From: Phoronis australis
Lineage: Eukaryota; Phoronida; Phoronidae
Length of the DNA stretch: 64,000 nucleotides
Assembly: GCA_002633005.1 (NCBI GenBank)
Contig: NMRA01000134.1
Coordinates: 1 to 64,000 of the forward strand
Direction: 5' to 3'
The position numbers and the translations under genes are program-made. The first letter of the stretch is position 1. Each line of letters begins with the position of its first letter. The notes beneath the pieces are model-generated. The model was given only the letters and a program-made list of their open reading frames with translations. It was not told the origin of the DNA and made no database searches. Shown here in pieces: positions 24,571-36,437 of the stretch.

Positions 24571-26900
24571 CTCCGTCTGCGACTGAGTTGTGTATCCTGG
24601 TGACTTGGGCCTGTCAGCTGTTTTAACTGAAGTAGCTCAACTTTATTTTGACATGGAAGACCATTTGCAAGATGATTTTACATGGAGAAAAATAATGCAA
24701 AGCCGTCATTCAGATTTGTGCCTTTTTGATTTTAGATGTTTTTGAGTGCAATTATGTACAAACATCACTTGCATTTCGACTGACAACATCTGTGTTCTTC
24801 ACTGACAAAATTGTTGGTTTAAATTCACAGAGAAGAGGTGATTAAAAATAAGTAGCGTCTTTAAACCAAAATAAGTGGAAGATTCATTGGCTTTGCACCT
24901 TGATATTTTTGAGTTTCCAGTAGCAATAGTGTAATAAACTTCCAATTTATAAAATCAGAGTCATTTTTTTCGCCATCTCGTGCATTAAGAACACGCGACA
25001 GCTCACATGTTTACTTTAACGGCAAGGTTCAACCATTCATACAGTATACCCAGGTGCAGAGTCCAGATCCATTGGATGAATTTGGTCTGCTGACCAGAAC
25101 TGAAGTGTGAGTACATTTTGTGATTCCTTCCTTAGCAGAGAATAATTAACCTATCCACAGATAGACCACAAGCTAACAATAGTTTATGACTCTCTAATGC
25201 AGTGAGGATGTGATGAAACAGGGATAATGAGGTGGTAAATCAAGAGTAGCACTGAAGTGTGTGCAAATCTGGTGCTGCCTCAAACACCATTTTTACAAGT
25301 GGTTGCCCCCCTTGTTCACTGCAAAGTGCCTCTGGTTAGCCCCAATCAGCTACCCACAATATTGCCTTTGCCTCTGTTGAATACCAGTGGATTGTGGGTT
25401 TATGTAATGGAATTACTAGGCTCAAGTGATGCCTTGTAACATGAGATAATAGCCTCAGTGTAATGACCAGAACACAAAAGCCCAGCAGACACAGTCAGCT
25501 TTAACAAGACTAGCTGTGGATATACTGACACATCTTTAATGCTTAGACCACTTGCCTTACCAAAGTTATTTTCCCCTACAGTTAACTTTGCTACTACTGA
25601 AGCTTCTATGTTAACTGTGGTTATACTGCGTTAGTGTTCCCATCAGCTTCGGAGTTAAAGTTCTGCGAACTTTGGTCACATGGCTTGCTGTTTTTGACAG
25701 TGCTTGCTATCAAAAATGCCAAGGACCTGACTAATCCCTCTCCACATATGGAAACTAGCATGTCAACATCACAGGGCACCCAAGGGCTGTCACGTTGGGA
25801 TGATGGCAATGTACTAGAAAATGATATGTTGAGAAATTTGACTCTTGAGCAGGCTAACAGCTGATCCAAACAAAGGCGTTATGACATGGCGGGAACTCGT
25901 TTTGTATGCACTACACATTCAGTGATCTTTTTTATATGTAAAGAATCCAGCAAATTCTTGGATAAATTGAAACAGAATGGTAATACCGCCATGATAATAA
26001 TTATTCGATGTCCGTTAACTACCAAAGCGAGTATGAACAATTAAGTTAACTTCGCTCAGACCCTGGTTAAGTCAGTATAAAAATGCCTTTAAAATACACC
26101 TTGCATCTTGTCTGCCAAAGGTCTGTTCACAGCTCTGGGCACATTCCTAAAAGCAAAGATTCTATCTGTGAACCTATCAAAGACTTGGCATGTCTTAAGT
26201 GGTTTAGGTGTGATTATGTTGTCTAATTGCTATCTTGGCTTAATGTATAACCTGGTCATAAAATCTGTGTATTTAGTCAAAGGACATATTTCTGAGAGTA
26301 GAATTTAATTTTTAATTTGATGCCAATCTGTCCTTAAAGGCATGTGACCATGTTTTTTATAAAAAAATAGGAGAAAAGGTACATTCATAACGAAACAAAG
26401 GACACATTAACACAAAAAGTTTCTTGTGATACTAGATGTTAACGCTGTAACTGATTTCTAATCGTTTTGTATTCGTTTTATGCAACTTTTGACTTTTTTT
26501 CAGAAAAATACCAAAACCCTATTTTCTGACAACCCCTCATGCATAAGTCTATCACCTTAGAAACAATTCTGGCAGTTTCATGTGAAGATATGGTGAATCC
26601 AAGTAACCAAATTGGTAATTTTTCTAGGGTTCTACACAACCTTAAGTTGGTTAACTCTTTTGGATTGTGGAGACATGTTGCAGATTCAAGTTTCATAACT
26701 AGTGAAGATGTTACCGCAGTAACACTGTAATAGGATCATGGCCTGGTCATCAAGGTGCCATTAATGATTTTGGATTTAAGCTTACTGTTGCAATGTGCTT
26801 GAGATGTAATTTTCTGTTGCCTATGTGCAGTGGTATGTATGAATTCCTTATCTGATATAAAAAAAGTATGTTTGCAAATTTTGTTCCCATGTTTTTTGGA
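24571..26900. other. unannotated sequence
   Basis: No supported gene. At 25240-25865 the sequence is less AT-rich and both strands keep 60-80-codon frames (25257-25439 plus, 25634-25864 plus, 25621-25869 minus), which might be the remains of a coding element, but I recognise no motif. Confidence 0.4.
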
Positions 26901-27294
26901 GGCCTTTTCATACTTACGTGGACACATCGATGTTTTGGGGAGTTGCGGTCAGTATGAACGGTCAACTTCGATCTCATCGAAGTTATTGCCATGTGCCACT
27001 GTTATTGTCAACAATTAAAGGGCAGTGTCATCGATAATAGTTCCTCATATGTTGCTCAAATAATTACCAGTGGAATTAGAAATGAGTTTTATGTCAATTA
27101 ACACACATAAATGTTCTCAAATTGTCACATGAAAAAAATCTTAGCGTGCATGGGATGCATCAGCACTACCTTGCTATTACTTTGATGACGGCATCCCACC
27201 TAATGTTTACTTAGATGCCATTAACCACCGAAACTTCACAGTTTACATCCACACTCCGCTCAGGTCATACTGGAGAAGTTATTATGAAAGGGCC
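26901..27294. mobile_element. TIR element of family GGCCCTTTCATA, copy 1
   Basis: The left end GGCCTTTTCATACTTAC is matched by the inverted right end TTATTATGAAAGGGCC at 27279-27294. The internal block 26952-27016 (CAGTATGAACGGTCAACTTC to GTCAACAAT) recurs in the second copy at 63266-63334. No coding sequence. Target duplication not evident, probably lost by divergence. Confidence 0.65.
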
Positions 27295-27337
27295 TTATGC
27301 TGTTGAATACCTATTTCATCAATTGGAAGTTGAAGTA

Positions 27338-28650
27338 CCGTATTCGCCCTATTGAGCGCCTAGGGCGCTTAGAAAAATTTGCTTCAGGAAGGGGGGCGCT
27401 TATTATAGCGTAAAAGTGGTAGAAACCCGGTCTCCGAAACAGGTGAAATCGTAAGCTAGAATTCATCAAATTTACGCTCTGTGTCTCATCTGTAACCTAT
27501 GACAAAATTGCAGTGCATTGCTATCAAATTTTGTTGTTAAATTACGAACATTTTTCAGAAAATCCCAGTGTGAAAACTCGCCGACTGATGCGTCGCTGCC
27601 GATAGGTCAGCTTGAATTCTTGAGTAAAAATATAGTTTCGATTCAACAAATTACCTGAAGTCCTTAAGTTTTCAAAATGGCATCCCTAAGATTTTTAGTT
27701 CCTGTGGAATCTGTATAAACAGCATATTAAGATCGTACTCCGCAACACGAGAAAAATCTCTGGACGAACATACATGTTGTTGTCACGTGACGTTTGTTTT
27801 GAAGTTCGTCTGCGTATTGTGTGAGTGAGCGAGCGCGTGCGTGTCATCAGAGTTCGCCAGAGTAAATGCGATGTAATTATATGAGTGCTCATTGTAACTA
27901 AGGAAACTAACACAAGCAGTAAAGCAGAATGTGTTTTATTTAGCACTTGTTGATCTCATCTGCTTAAAAACGTTCGAGAATTGTCTCGGTAAGGCTGATG
28001 TCATTGAGTCGCCAGGTGACTGGATGCGTGACAGTCTAACAGTTATTTTTCGGGAGATTTGGGGGGTGTAAGGGTGCAGAAATGTTCACTATCAATGGGT
28101 CATTTTAACTTTAAAAACACCAATTACGACTAATTTAATAATTCCTCCTTAAAAATAATGAAAACGTTCTTAAAAATAATGAAAACGTTTGTTACGGTAT
28201 TAGAAACTTTCAGAAATAAGTGCCAGTATTTATTTCTTGCCGATGCTATGCTACCCGTTTTATGAATAGATAGTTCCCGAAGAGTAATCTTCGACGACAG
28301 GTACTTGAATGTAGCACGTGCTTTCTGGCCACGTGCTTTTAACTGAACAAAGGTCAATTTTTTATTAGTCTTCGATTCGCGCTTGCGTTCTTTTTGAAGC
28401 ACGGCAGAAATTTGAAGTATATAGTCACGACTACCGTAAATACCGACATAGCGGCGAGGCTCGTGGTCTACAAATTCCATGCACAATGATTTTTTCAGGA
28501 GTGTCGGATCTTATACATAAATTGAAGATTTTACTGTAGAATTTTAGAACTGTAGGTAAGGCATTTTTCGCGTGTACACGGCGTTCACGGACTGGGCTCT
28601 TATAAGTCTGAAAACGCGTGGGGCATGGGCGCTTATTAGGGCGAATACAG
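27338..28650. mobile_element. 1.3-kb TIR element, TA target, internal sequence partly coding-like
   Basis: Ends CCGTATTCGCCCTATTGAGC and, inverted, CTGTATTCGCCCTAATAAGC lie inside TA dinucleotides at 27336-27337 and 28651-28652. The right 120 bp matches the 234-bp element at 49594-49827 in inverted orientation, so the short one is a deletion derivative or a relative. A TA target points to the Tc1/mariner/pogo group, by inference only. The minus frame 28130-28486 (118 residues, rich in K and R) starts just inside the right end, as a transposase would, but I see no HTH or DDE motif. A GTCACGTGAC palindrome lies near 27784. Confidence 0.75.
28130..28486 (-). CDS. unrecognised frame inside the 27.3-kb TIR element
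   Basis: A 118-codon frame starting 165 bp inside the right end of the element and reading inward. The N-terminal half is basic (QKERKRESK, KARGQKARATFK). The C-terminal end holds a short duplication, VFIIFK twice, caused by a 21-bp DNA duplication (CTTAAAAATAATGAAAACG twice near 28148-28190). No catalytic motif is visible. It may be a transposase fragment, a spliced leader portion of one, or chance. Confidence 0.25.
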   Translation of the reverse strand: MCMEFVDHEPRRYVGIYGSRDYILQISAVLQKERKRESKTNKKLTFVQLKARGQKARATFKYLSSKITLRELSIHKTGSIASARNKYWHLFLKVSNTVTNVFIIFKNVFIIFKEELLN

Positions 28651-28652
28651 TA

Positions 28653-29207
28653 TTTGGATGTGCAACTGAGAGACAAAATTTTAAGTTCTAAAAATAGATA
28701 CTAGTTTGTTCCTAGATAAACTGATACCTTGTAATTTAAATTTCACCAGGGACCGAGACCAACGAAATTTACTTGAGTCTTGACACAAAAATTGATCAGT
28801 TATTTGAAATTTTACTCAAAGCCTGCTACATGTACGTACATGAATGAGCAATTTTTCAGTGGAGCAGCTCCCGCTCTTTGGTGGTTACTTACCATAGAAA
28901 TCGTAAATCGTTATAAATTATCTAAAGCTTTCATGTTGTAAAGCCTTTAATCTGGTCTGGGAAGGAATCAAATTGTGATTTCAGAAATTCATTCTGTTTT
29001 TACCTTAATCAGCAAGAACGTTCAAAAACTAACAATCTAACAAATTTCTTTTGCAATCATCTATAGTTCTGTGAAAATTACTTGAGAAATTATGCAGGAA
29101 CTTCATGCAACGTGTTGATGTTTAGACCAATGCTAATACAAAATCAGTAAAGCTGTTTAATTAATGCTAACAACAACTAACAAAGACAAAAACAAAGTGA
29201 GAAGGTA
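28653..29207. other. unannotated AT-rich sequence
   Basis: Short spacer between two TIR elements; a GTAAGT donor-like site exists on the minus strand near 28887-28892, but all frames upstream of it are closed. Confidence 0.5.
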
Positions 29208-29502
29208 TTAATGGCCCTGTCACACCTTGACGATTTAGCCAGCGTATGCCGACATATCAGAATTTCCCTAAAACGCTGGCATACGCTGAATTATCGAATT
29301 TTTTTTTCAATTTTGGGCGTATACATAGCGTATTCATAACGAGTTGGACGTATACATAACGTATCAGTAAATTATATAGAAAGTTTCGATAACTTATAGA
29401 TAACTTATTCCAACGAATGCCTAGCGTGTTGCCGGCATACACAACTTATGCCCAACGATAGTCTAACTTATGCATAGCGTGCAGCAGCGTATTGCTGACG
29501 AT

Positions 29503-29562
29503 CACGTGTCGTAGTCTATAAAAAGGCTAAGGAGAACAGCTAGTAGGTATTCTCGTCTCAGC
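29503..29562 (+). promoter_or_regulatory. promoter-like island inside the TTAA element
   Basis: CACGTG at 29503-29508 is followed by TATAAAAAGG at 29517-29526 and a pyrimidine-rich TTCTCGTCTCAGCC start-site-like segment about 30-45 bp further. An ATG lies at 29609. This part lacks the ACGTA-type words that fill the rest of the element, which suggests captured sequence. Function is not shown. Confidence 0.4.
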
Positions 29563-29608
29563 CTTGCCGGATCCTCCATCTCTCGGATGATATGAACATC
29601 TGCTCACC

Positions 29609-29791
29609 ATGAAATCTAGAGGAGTACTGACGGGTTCCTCCTGTGAACCCCATTTTTATATCCCAATTCCCCTAAACGCTACCAATACGCCATTATACGG
29701 CAGCTGTACGTTAGAAACACGTTCAGTAAGTTCTGTGGTCGTCCGGAACATGTTAAATACGTCTACATACGTCAATATGCGTAGGAGATAA
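29609..29791 (+). CDS. unrecognised 60-codon frame downstream of the promoter-like island
   Basis: Starts ACCATGA 83 bp after the end of the TATA-like box and contains a donor-like GTTCA/GTAAGT at 29727, so a captured first exon of about 120 nt coding is conceivable. The peptide begins MKSRGVLTGSSCEP and matches nothing I know. The last third runs into the element's ACGTA-rich repeat words. Chance is a real alternative. Confidence 0.2.
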   Translation: MKSRGVLTGSSCEPHFYIPIPLNATNTPLYGSCTLETRSVSSVVVRNMLNTSTYVNMRRR

Positions 29792-30224
29792 GTTCGATAT
29801 AAGTTATACATACGTTCAAAGCACGTTACTCATAAGTTTTGGGTACGCTAGACATTATCTCGACGTATTTGGACTTATGAGTAACCTACACTTAACGTGT
29901 TTGAACGTGTGTCAACGATCGCATAACTTACCTATTACTTATGGCCTGCGTATACGGGACGTATAGCCATACGCTGACATACGTTGAGAAATTTTGAGCA
30001 TGCACAAAATTTTTTGACGACCTCGACGTACTTCGACGTATACCAACGTGCTTCAGCGTGCTGTTAACGTATACAAAACTTACCCATAACTTATTCGACG
30101 TACGCCAGCGTATTTGCCAAATTTTTCATACGTCGGCATACGCTGGCTAAATCGTCAAGGTGTGACAGGGCCTTAAGCAGTCAATTGAAAAAAGGTTAAG
30201 AGTTGAAGAGATGTTGTGTGCTGT

Positions 30225-30415
30225 CTTACACCTGGTAATGGGAGGACAGTTAGAGACCAATGAGACCCAAATGCTTGCTAATGAATGGTAGTGAGGGACA
30301 GTGAGAGACTAGTGGGACCAAGTACTTGCTAACACCTGATAATGGGGGGACAGTGAGAGACCAATGGGACCAAGTGGTGGCTTAGACCTGGTAGTGGGGA
30401 ACAGTGAGTCGAACT
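30225..30415. repeat. minisatellite, about 60-bp units, diverged
   Basis: Three to four units share ACCTGGTAATGGG, GGACAGTGAGAGAC and CAATGGGACCAAGT. They are clearly related to the 50-bp array at 30530 through the ACCTGGTAGTGGGG and GAGAGAC words. Confidence 0.8.
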
Positions 30416-30529
30416 TAAGACCTCTTTCTTGAAACGGGCTTGAGACAAATTTAACTTTTATCTTAAAATTGACCGAAATTTGAGATTTGTCTTAGCTAAG
30501 TCAGTTTTCTTCCAAAGGTTCCCTAGATT

Positions 30530-30715
30530 ACACCTGGTAGTGGGGGACATCGAGAGACACTCGAGGCCTTGCGATGGATATCACCTGGTAGTGGGGGACA
30601 TCGAGAGACACTAGAGGTGTGAGGTGGATATCACCTGGTAGTGGGGGACATCGAGAGACACTAGAGGCCTTGCGGTGGATATCACCTGGTAGCAGGGAGA
30701 GTCTGAGAGACACTG
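30530..30715. repeat. 50-bp minisatellite, about 3.7 units
   Basis: Unit ATCACCTGGTAGTGGGGGAC followed by ATCGAGAGACACTAGAGG and a variable GATGGAT end. The units are nearly identical. A 115-bp non-repetitive segment separates it from the related array at 30225. The minus frame 30528-30719 simply reads through it. Confidence 0.9.
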
Positions 30716-31471
30716 TCATTTTGCTTTAGGTTATGAATGTGGGCTAGTAGGTCTATTTCATTACCTGGGTTGGTTATGAGCCTGTGGTATGAGTGTGATT
30801 TCTGTAACTGTCTGGTCAGGTTATAGAACAGTTGCTGATGGAGTTACTAATCCATATGATTTAGTTAGTAATAATTAGCAATCTGGCATTCTTTTGGTAG
30901 ACAACAATGTGTCATAACCTTATTACACCTTCATGATCTGATGTAACTAAGTAACTAGACTACATAATGAGCTGTTTTTGGATGACCTGAAATATTATCT
31001 TTGGTGTAATGAGATTACAATTATTACATAACTGGCTTCCTGCTCTCAGATACAAGTTTTACTGAAAGGAGCTCATCCACTCGAATGTCTATAACATTTA
31101 ATCATTTAATTTAGTCCTCATTTCTCATCTTCAAGATGTCTACTTTTATGTAAGTACACATTTCAGAATCGGCAAGGAATAAATCCCCAGACCATGGATT
31201 TTGAAACGAGTTACCATTTGAGTGATTAGAACCAATGCATTTTTTATGATACGAAATAAAAAGTGATAAACAAAAGTTTATTCTTATAAGGTGGAACTTA
31301 GTGATGGGCTGACTCCAAGTCAAGCATGCATGCCCAATTTCTCCTAAGCAATCATACACACAAATTTGCAGGAAAGGACACACATAACCAATGATTGTTT
31401 TGGTTCCATTTCTTACCTTTGACAACAAACTGTTTACTAGTAGATGTCAATATTTGCATTATGAGAACGGT
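30716..31471. other. unannotated AT-rich sequence
   Basis: No supported gene; minus frame 31111-31428 (105 codons) has no recognisable domain. Confidence 0.45.
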
Positions 31472-31595
31472 GTTGATGTTACCTTCATAAAGTTAACAGG
31501 CCATTAGCTATCTTGACAGTGTGTGTAGTTGATGTTACCTTCATAAAGTTAACAGGCCATTAGCTATCTTGACAGAATGTGTAGTTGGTGTTACC
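31472..31595. repeat. two-copy tandem duplication (about 61 bp)
   Basis: GTTGATGTTACCTTCATAAA through GCTATCTTGACAG occurs twice nearly identically, with the beginning of a third unit (GTTGGTGTTACCTTC) after it. Confidence 0.9.
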
Positions 31596-31635
31596 TTCTT
31601 AGAGTAAACAGATCTTCTGTCTTCGTATTTTTCAG

Positions 31636-31678
31636 GGAAGAAGCCTATTGCTGTGTGGACTTTTGAGAAAGCTTTATG
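31636..31678 (+). other. candidate exon start behind a strong acceptor
   Basis: TCTTCTGTCTTCGTATTTTTCAG immediately before 31636 is a close-to-ideal acceptor (pyrimidine tract plus CAG/GG). One frame reads KKPIAVWTFEKAL then stops at 31676-31678, and another is open to 31854. No donor was found. It could be a terminal exon, a leader exon or a cryptic site. Confidence 0.2.
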
Positions 31679-34002
31679 ACATTTCAATATTTCTATACTG
31701 TACCGAATTCACAAATTGTCAGTTTTTCTTAAACTATGATTTTTCATTAAATTGCAATATCTGGTATTGTGATATGGTGTTCTCAATCTTGCACAATTTT
31801 GCACAAACTTGCAACTGCCAGTATCTCACATGTACTTGGCGTATGCATAGCTAACTCTCAAATGTAGAATTGTTAAAAACACATGAAGTGTGTGTTGTTA
31901 ATTTAAACTAGTCCGCATACCATTAATTAGGACAGTGCTGGGTTTCATGATATACATTTGAAATTTGATTATTGATTATAGTTGTTAATTGGTTGCTAAT
32001 TACAGTACCATTATCAACAGTGAAAAGCTGTCAAGATTTCCATCTAAAGTAGATGTCTAGGAACTCTTACAGTAATTCATGCACAAATCAATGTAAACAC
32101 ACTGTTGAAATAAATGTTTACAAGCCTTAAAATGGCTATAAACTCACTATCTGTCAATAAACTAAGTTCTAATTTTAAACACTTACCAATAAAACTGGTC
32201 AACTTGTTCATAACTCATATTATGAGAAGTGGTTTTGGCTTGTGTAAATTGACAGTACATTATAGCTTGGCATGGTAAGCTAACTCATGTAACTTGGTCG
32301 CAAGCAATGACCACCTTTCCGGCCAGGTATCATTTGTAGTTTGAGTGAAGGAAGAATTGGAAGTCTAATTCAAAACAATTAGCCATTCTGTGTTAGGATA
32401 AAGTCCCACCAATTTAAAGATGTATTTGCTTGCCCCTAAATATGCAAATGTAGGAACTAAAGGACAGTGCTGTTTAAACATAATCTACGCTAAACAAAGT
32501 GCAGTTGTATTCATTGACAATATGTAAATGTGAAAACAAAAAATTTTGCAAATACGGGTAGGTGATCTCTCCACCAGTGACGTACCCCGTGGGTTCATAT
32601 AGCCCGGACACAATTCAGTGATATGCAGTGGATTGTTTTCGCTGGAAAACTCGTTCTAAAAAAAATTTGGCAATTTTCTACCTAACTCATATTCACATCA
32701 TCGTTACATGTTGTGTTTCTGACAAATTTGGCCAAGCAATCACTGAGATAAGGAATCAGACTGCAAGTTCCACTTTAAGATACAGTATGATTGATAAATG
32801 AAATTTATTGTATCATTTTTTCCATTAAACGTCTGTAGTTCCAAGTTATGATTTCCATGTTCAAGTACAGCTCTACCATTACTTAAACATTTGAAAAATG
32901 CGTGTATTCAGAACAATGTTAGAATCCCCTGATCAATGAAAATATGTGTTGGGCAATTATTTTTGTCCAAAATTTGTGAAATTGTACCTTACAACGAAAC
33001 ATGGAAATGATGCGAGGGAAGACAATAGAAATGTGTTAAGGGAATTATGTCACCCCGGAGTTTCTGGTCACTGTCACAAGAGCTTCTGATTGTAATGCAT
33101 TGATAGTTTGATGAATAAAAAGCTCAGTTAATTTAATTTTCGTAAACAGAACTGAAGTGCTTCCTTGTTTAGCTGGTATGAAAAGGAAAAACTCTTGAAT
33201 TGGGTTTGCCACCTGTAAACCTCCCACAAAGAAAATGACGCCTGTGGGGGATTGTATTGGCTGTCTAGTCAACAGTCCATTACCTAGATAGATGTAGAGA
33301 ACAAAGATGTCTGCTCAGGTAGTTAAAGTAATTTGTTGTCTAAGCAGTCTGTCAATGGATGTAGGATAGACCAACTCAATATTATCCTGGCTGGAGAGCT
33401 CTTGAAACCCTCCTGATCTGTATTTACTTTTCTCTGTAGGCCCTGAGAGATGTCTACCACTATATTGTGCTACATGCCACTGCCTGTTTCCAATCTTGTT
33501 TGTTGGCTGTCATTTAACCACTGATTATTGTCAGTCAATTTAAAAGTTTGTTTAGGCGCAAGAAATATTCTGGGTGAAAAGTTAGGAGAATAGGTGCAAA
33601 CAACAAAGTGCTGTAGCCTATGATAGCTGGTGAAGTACCGTACTTCAAGAAGCGCTATCATTATTGGGTCCAGTAAAGTGATTTTCTGAGATCAGCCTCA
33701 ACACTTAATTGAATCGGCAACCCCGACTGTTGCAGCCTAATGCTCTGCTAGCAGAGCTGAAATCCACTCAATTATTGGTTATAGTTGCCTACCTTGGATT
33801 TCAGTGATTATCTGGCAGACAATGGCAGGAATTGGGAATCTGTAATAAAATAACAGAAACATAACAGAGTTTGTTGTTTGTAGCTTAGGTCAAAGGTAAT
33901 AACCTCACAAAGTCTATACCATCCAATAAACCAAAAAGGTGGTTTTTAGTCATAAATGAGAATATGTCTTTAACTTTATCATTATCCTTGTTGAACTTAC
34001 CT
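31679..34002. other. unannotated AT-rich sequence
   Basis: No supported gene. A second strong acceptor-like site (TTTACTTTTCTCTGTAG before 33440) is followed by an open stretch of about 25 codons without a donor. Confidence 0.4.
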
Positions 34003-34095
34003 GACTTATGTCCCGATGATTATTATTATTATTAATACCTTCAAGTTTTTGTGTGACTTCTGCCAGCTGAATATTTGTGCACCAGATACAAGACT
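34003..34095 (-). other. candidate 93-nt exon, minus strand
   Basis: On the minus strand, a pyrimidine-rich CCTATCCCCTTTGCAACTTCCTAG precedes the interval and CAG/GTAAGTTC follows it, and the 31 codons between are open in phase 0 on both sides. The peptide core is QLAEVTQKLEGINNNNN followed by HRDISQ; the five asparagines come from a short ATT-type trinucleotide run. A start at the inner acceptor after ATATTCAG (34068) would give 22 codons. I do not recognise the protein. Confidence 0.35.
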
Positions 34096-35231
34096 AGGAA
34101 GTTGCAAAGGGGATAGGACCAACAGCTATTTTTGAAGGAAAATATTTGTGCCGTCCCGAAAAATGTCATGCCACATCCTGAAAGGTTGAGGGTCACACGC
34201 AAAACCTGTGCGGTGTAGGTAATTCCAACAATAGACACTTTACATTGAGATTAATAAAATTTCTAGAAATCACATTATCAAGCCATGGTATGCCTATCTC
34301 TCATTTGTAATTGTTGAGCTCGTCAAAAGTTGTGATATATTTTATGAAGGGGGCTTCTCGACAGCAGGACCTGATTTTATGATGGGGATATCACTATAGT
34401 GACACCTGACTTCGCGACAGGGACTTTGCCATAAACTGTAATACCTGGTGTTATTTATGTCTTTGCTGGAGTTAATGTGTTGAAGCTGTGTTCTAATTGA
34501 TCTTGTCATTGTCACTGTTGTAATTGATTTAAAATTCAGACTATGACAGCTGGCTATTCCGTTAGTCAATTTTATGTTTGCTTGTATTGTATAATATTAC
34601 ATGAAATCAATTTAATTGGCTAAATGTTGGAATTGCATGTGAAATGTCTTCTGGATTTTGAATTTTAGAACAGTTCAATTGCTCCACATATTTTCTTTTC
34701 ACTGTTAGAGAGCACTGTTTGTACAAAGATCTTGATTCAAGTCACTTCCCTTCTAATTCACCTGTGCTGATTACCTATCTATTATCACAGTGGATTGGTA
34801 AACAGAGTTGACAGTTGTCCATTACTACTGTCCCCTGAATTTGATCACCATTGTAATGTATTGTACTGGAACTATGAAGACATGGAAAATATTGTCTTTC
34901 CACTCAGGAAGCTTTTGTTTACAGCGTTGCATCATGTTGTTCCTTGAGATAACACTGGCTACCTGTGACACTCAGGTAATGTCATGCCTGTCTGTCCACT
35001 TTCCCACCACATGATTGGCAGGTTGTCAATGGCCTCAATTGGAAAGTGTAATTGTTGAAAATTACCTAAAACAAGGCGGTAGATAGACTTGAGCCATTAT
35101 CAGTTTGATCTGTTAACGAATCAATACTTTAGTGTTTCAGTGTTTTTTCTTCACCAGTTTCTGCATAATGTAATGTTTATGTAGTATAACCTTGAATAGT
35201 CCTTCTAGCTGACTAAAAAGAAAATCAACGT
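34096..35231. other. unannotated AT-rich sequence
   Basis: Nothing supported. Confidence 0.5.
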
Positions 35232-35400
35232 ATACCTTTTACTCTCAGCAAATCAATCTCACAGTATTTTTTGCCATGATATGATTTTATTTTCTTTATC
35301 AACAACAACATTGAAACCATCAGCATCATAAGAAAATTCTTCCGAGTGATGGTGTTAGCTGCGCTAAAATTGCAAATTCAAAAATGCATGTAAGCATTGC
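35232..35400 (+). repeat. dispersed repeat R2, copy 3
   Basis: Third copy of the family at 12352; it keeps TCACAGTATT, ATGATTTTATTTTCTTTATC and ACCATCAGCATCATAAGAAAA in order. It is the most diverged of the three. Confidence 0.5.
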
Positions 35401-36383
35401 TCAAGACTTGATTTGTTAATGGACATGGAATCCAAAGCACCACCTATTGAGTATACAGCCTTTACATTTCATCAACCCACAGGTTTCATTCCTAGTTTAG
35501 TTACAGACTGTTGTGTTTGAATTTCAAACTTGTTAGTTTAAGGTGCTAGTATTCGAGACAAATGATGTGAAAGTCTGCCTTGTAGTCTTCAAATATTGCA
35601 TTGGTTGGTCTTGTTCAACTTTACATGACCACCTGTAATTTACACATGCCCCTGTACTTTTGTGTAAGCATCCACCCAGGTGTGTTTGTGTGATAAGCTA
35701 ATAGTGCCTCAAATATCCATAGTACCCTGTGTGCAAGTTGGGGGGTTGTATACAAAAGTCTATATCGCATGCACTTCCGCACACATTGTGATAGTCACCT
35801 TGGCCATTACAATGTACCCCCTCTAGTAAGTGCTTTGCATGGCTCCATTCATAAATTGTACTAGTATGTGGGACTATCCATTATGCAATAGACAAATGTT
35901 GAGTGTCAGTTTAGTGAACAAGTGCAGTATTCCTCAAGTGTCAATATGACAATACCTTAAACTGGCAGGGCTAGGAATACTGATAGCTCCTAGGAGAGTA
36001 AGTACATGTCAAAAAATTCTGTTTTGTTTGTTAAATTGTAAACTGTAATTTAAAGGGATTTCTTAGGAAAATTGCTTGAAAAAATCAAAATCGGTAGAAT
36101 GAATTGCAGCAGAAACTTTTTGCTAAATTGTATTTCCCATCTGAATAGCTTAGTTTTCAGAAGAGTAGGCACTACATTGTTTTTATGAATTCTGTGACTT
36201 CTTGTTATGCAGTGAGTTCCCAGCCTTATTCCAAGATAACAACTCAAGCTCCTCAAGGACCAGGGCTTGTAAAAATTCTTTAAAAAGTTTCAGTTGAACA
36301 GATTAAATTAGATATCATGAATATTCTTGTACAGATAAAGATGCACAGATAAACATGCACATTTCTTTTGACAATTTTTTTCT

Positions 36384-36437
36384 TACTAAATAATTTAATA
36401 CTGCTCAGAGTACTAAATAATTTAATACTGCTCAGAG
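36384..36437. repeat. 27-bp exact tandem duplication
   Basis: TACTAAATAATTTAATACTG plus CTCAGAG occurs twice in direct succession without a mismatch. Confidence 0.95.

Larger units (their letters stand above)
29213..30172. mobile_element. 960-bp TIR element with TTAA flanks
   Basis: The terminal inverted repeats are identical for 41 bp, starting GGCCCTGTCACACCTTGACG, and are flanked by TTAA at 29208-29211 (one extra T before the left end) and TTAA at 30173-30176. TTAA targets are used by piggyBac and Kolobok elements; I cannot choose between them. Most of the interior is made of short words such as ACGTATA, AACTTATA and their inversions, and the left end also contains a nested inversion (CAGCGTATGCC against GGCATACGCTG). 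Identity of the ends points to recent activity. No transposase is encoded. A distinct non-repetitive island at about 29500-29740 is described separately. Confidence 0.88.

Noticed and set aside
28893-28968. Minus-strand interval between a CCTTCCCAG acceptor and a TATG/GTAAGT donor
   Set aside because: All three frames contain stops, so it is not a coding exon; no other evidence for a non-coding exon.
32192-32290. Minus-strand open stretch of about 35 codons ending at a GTAAGT donor
   Set aside because: No acceptor with a pyrimidine tract precedes it, and composition is not convincingly coding.
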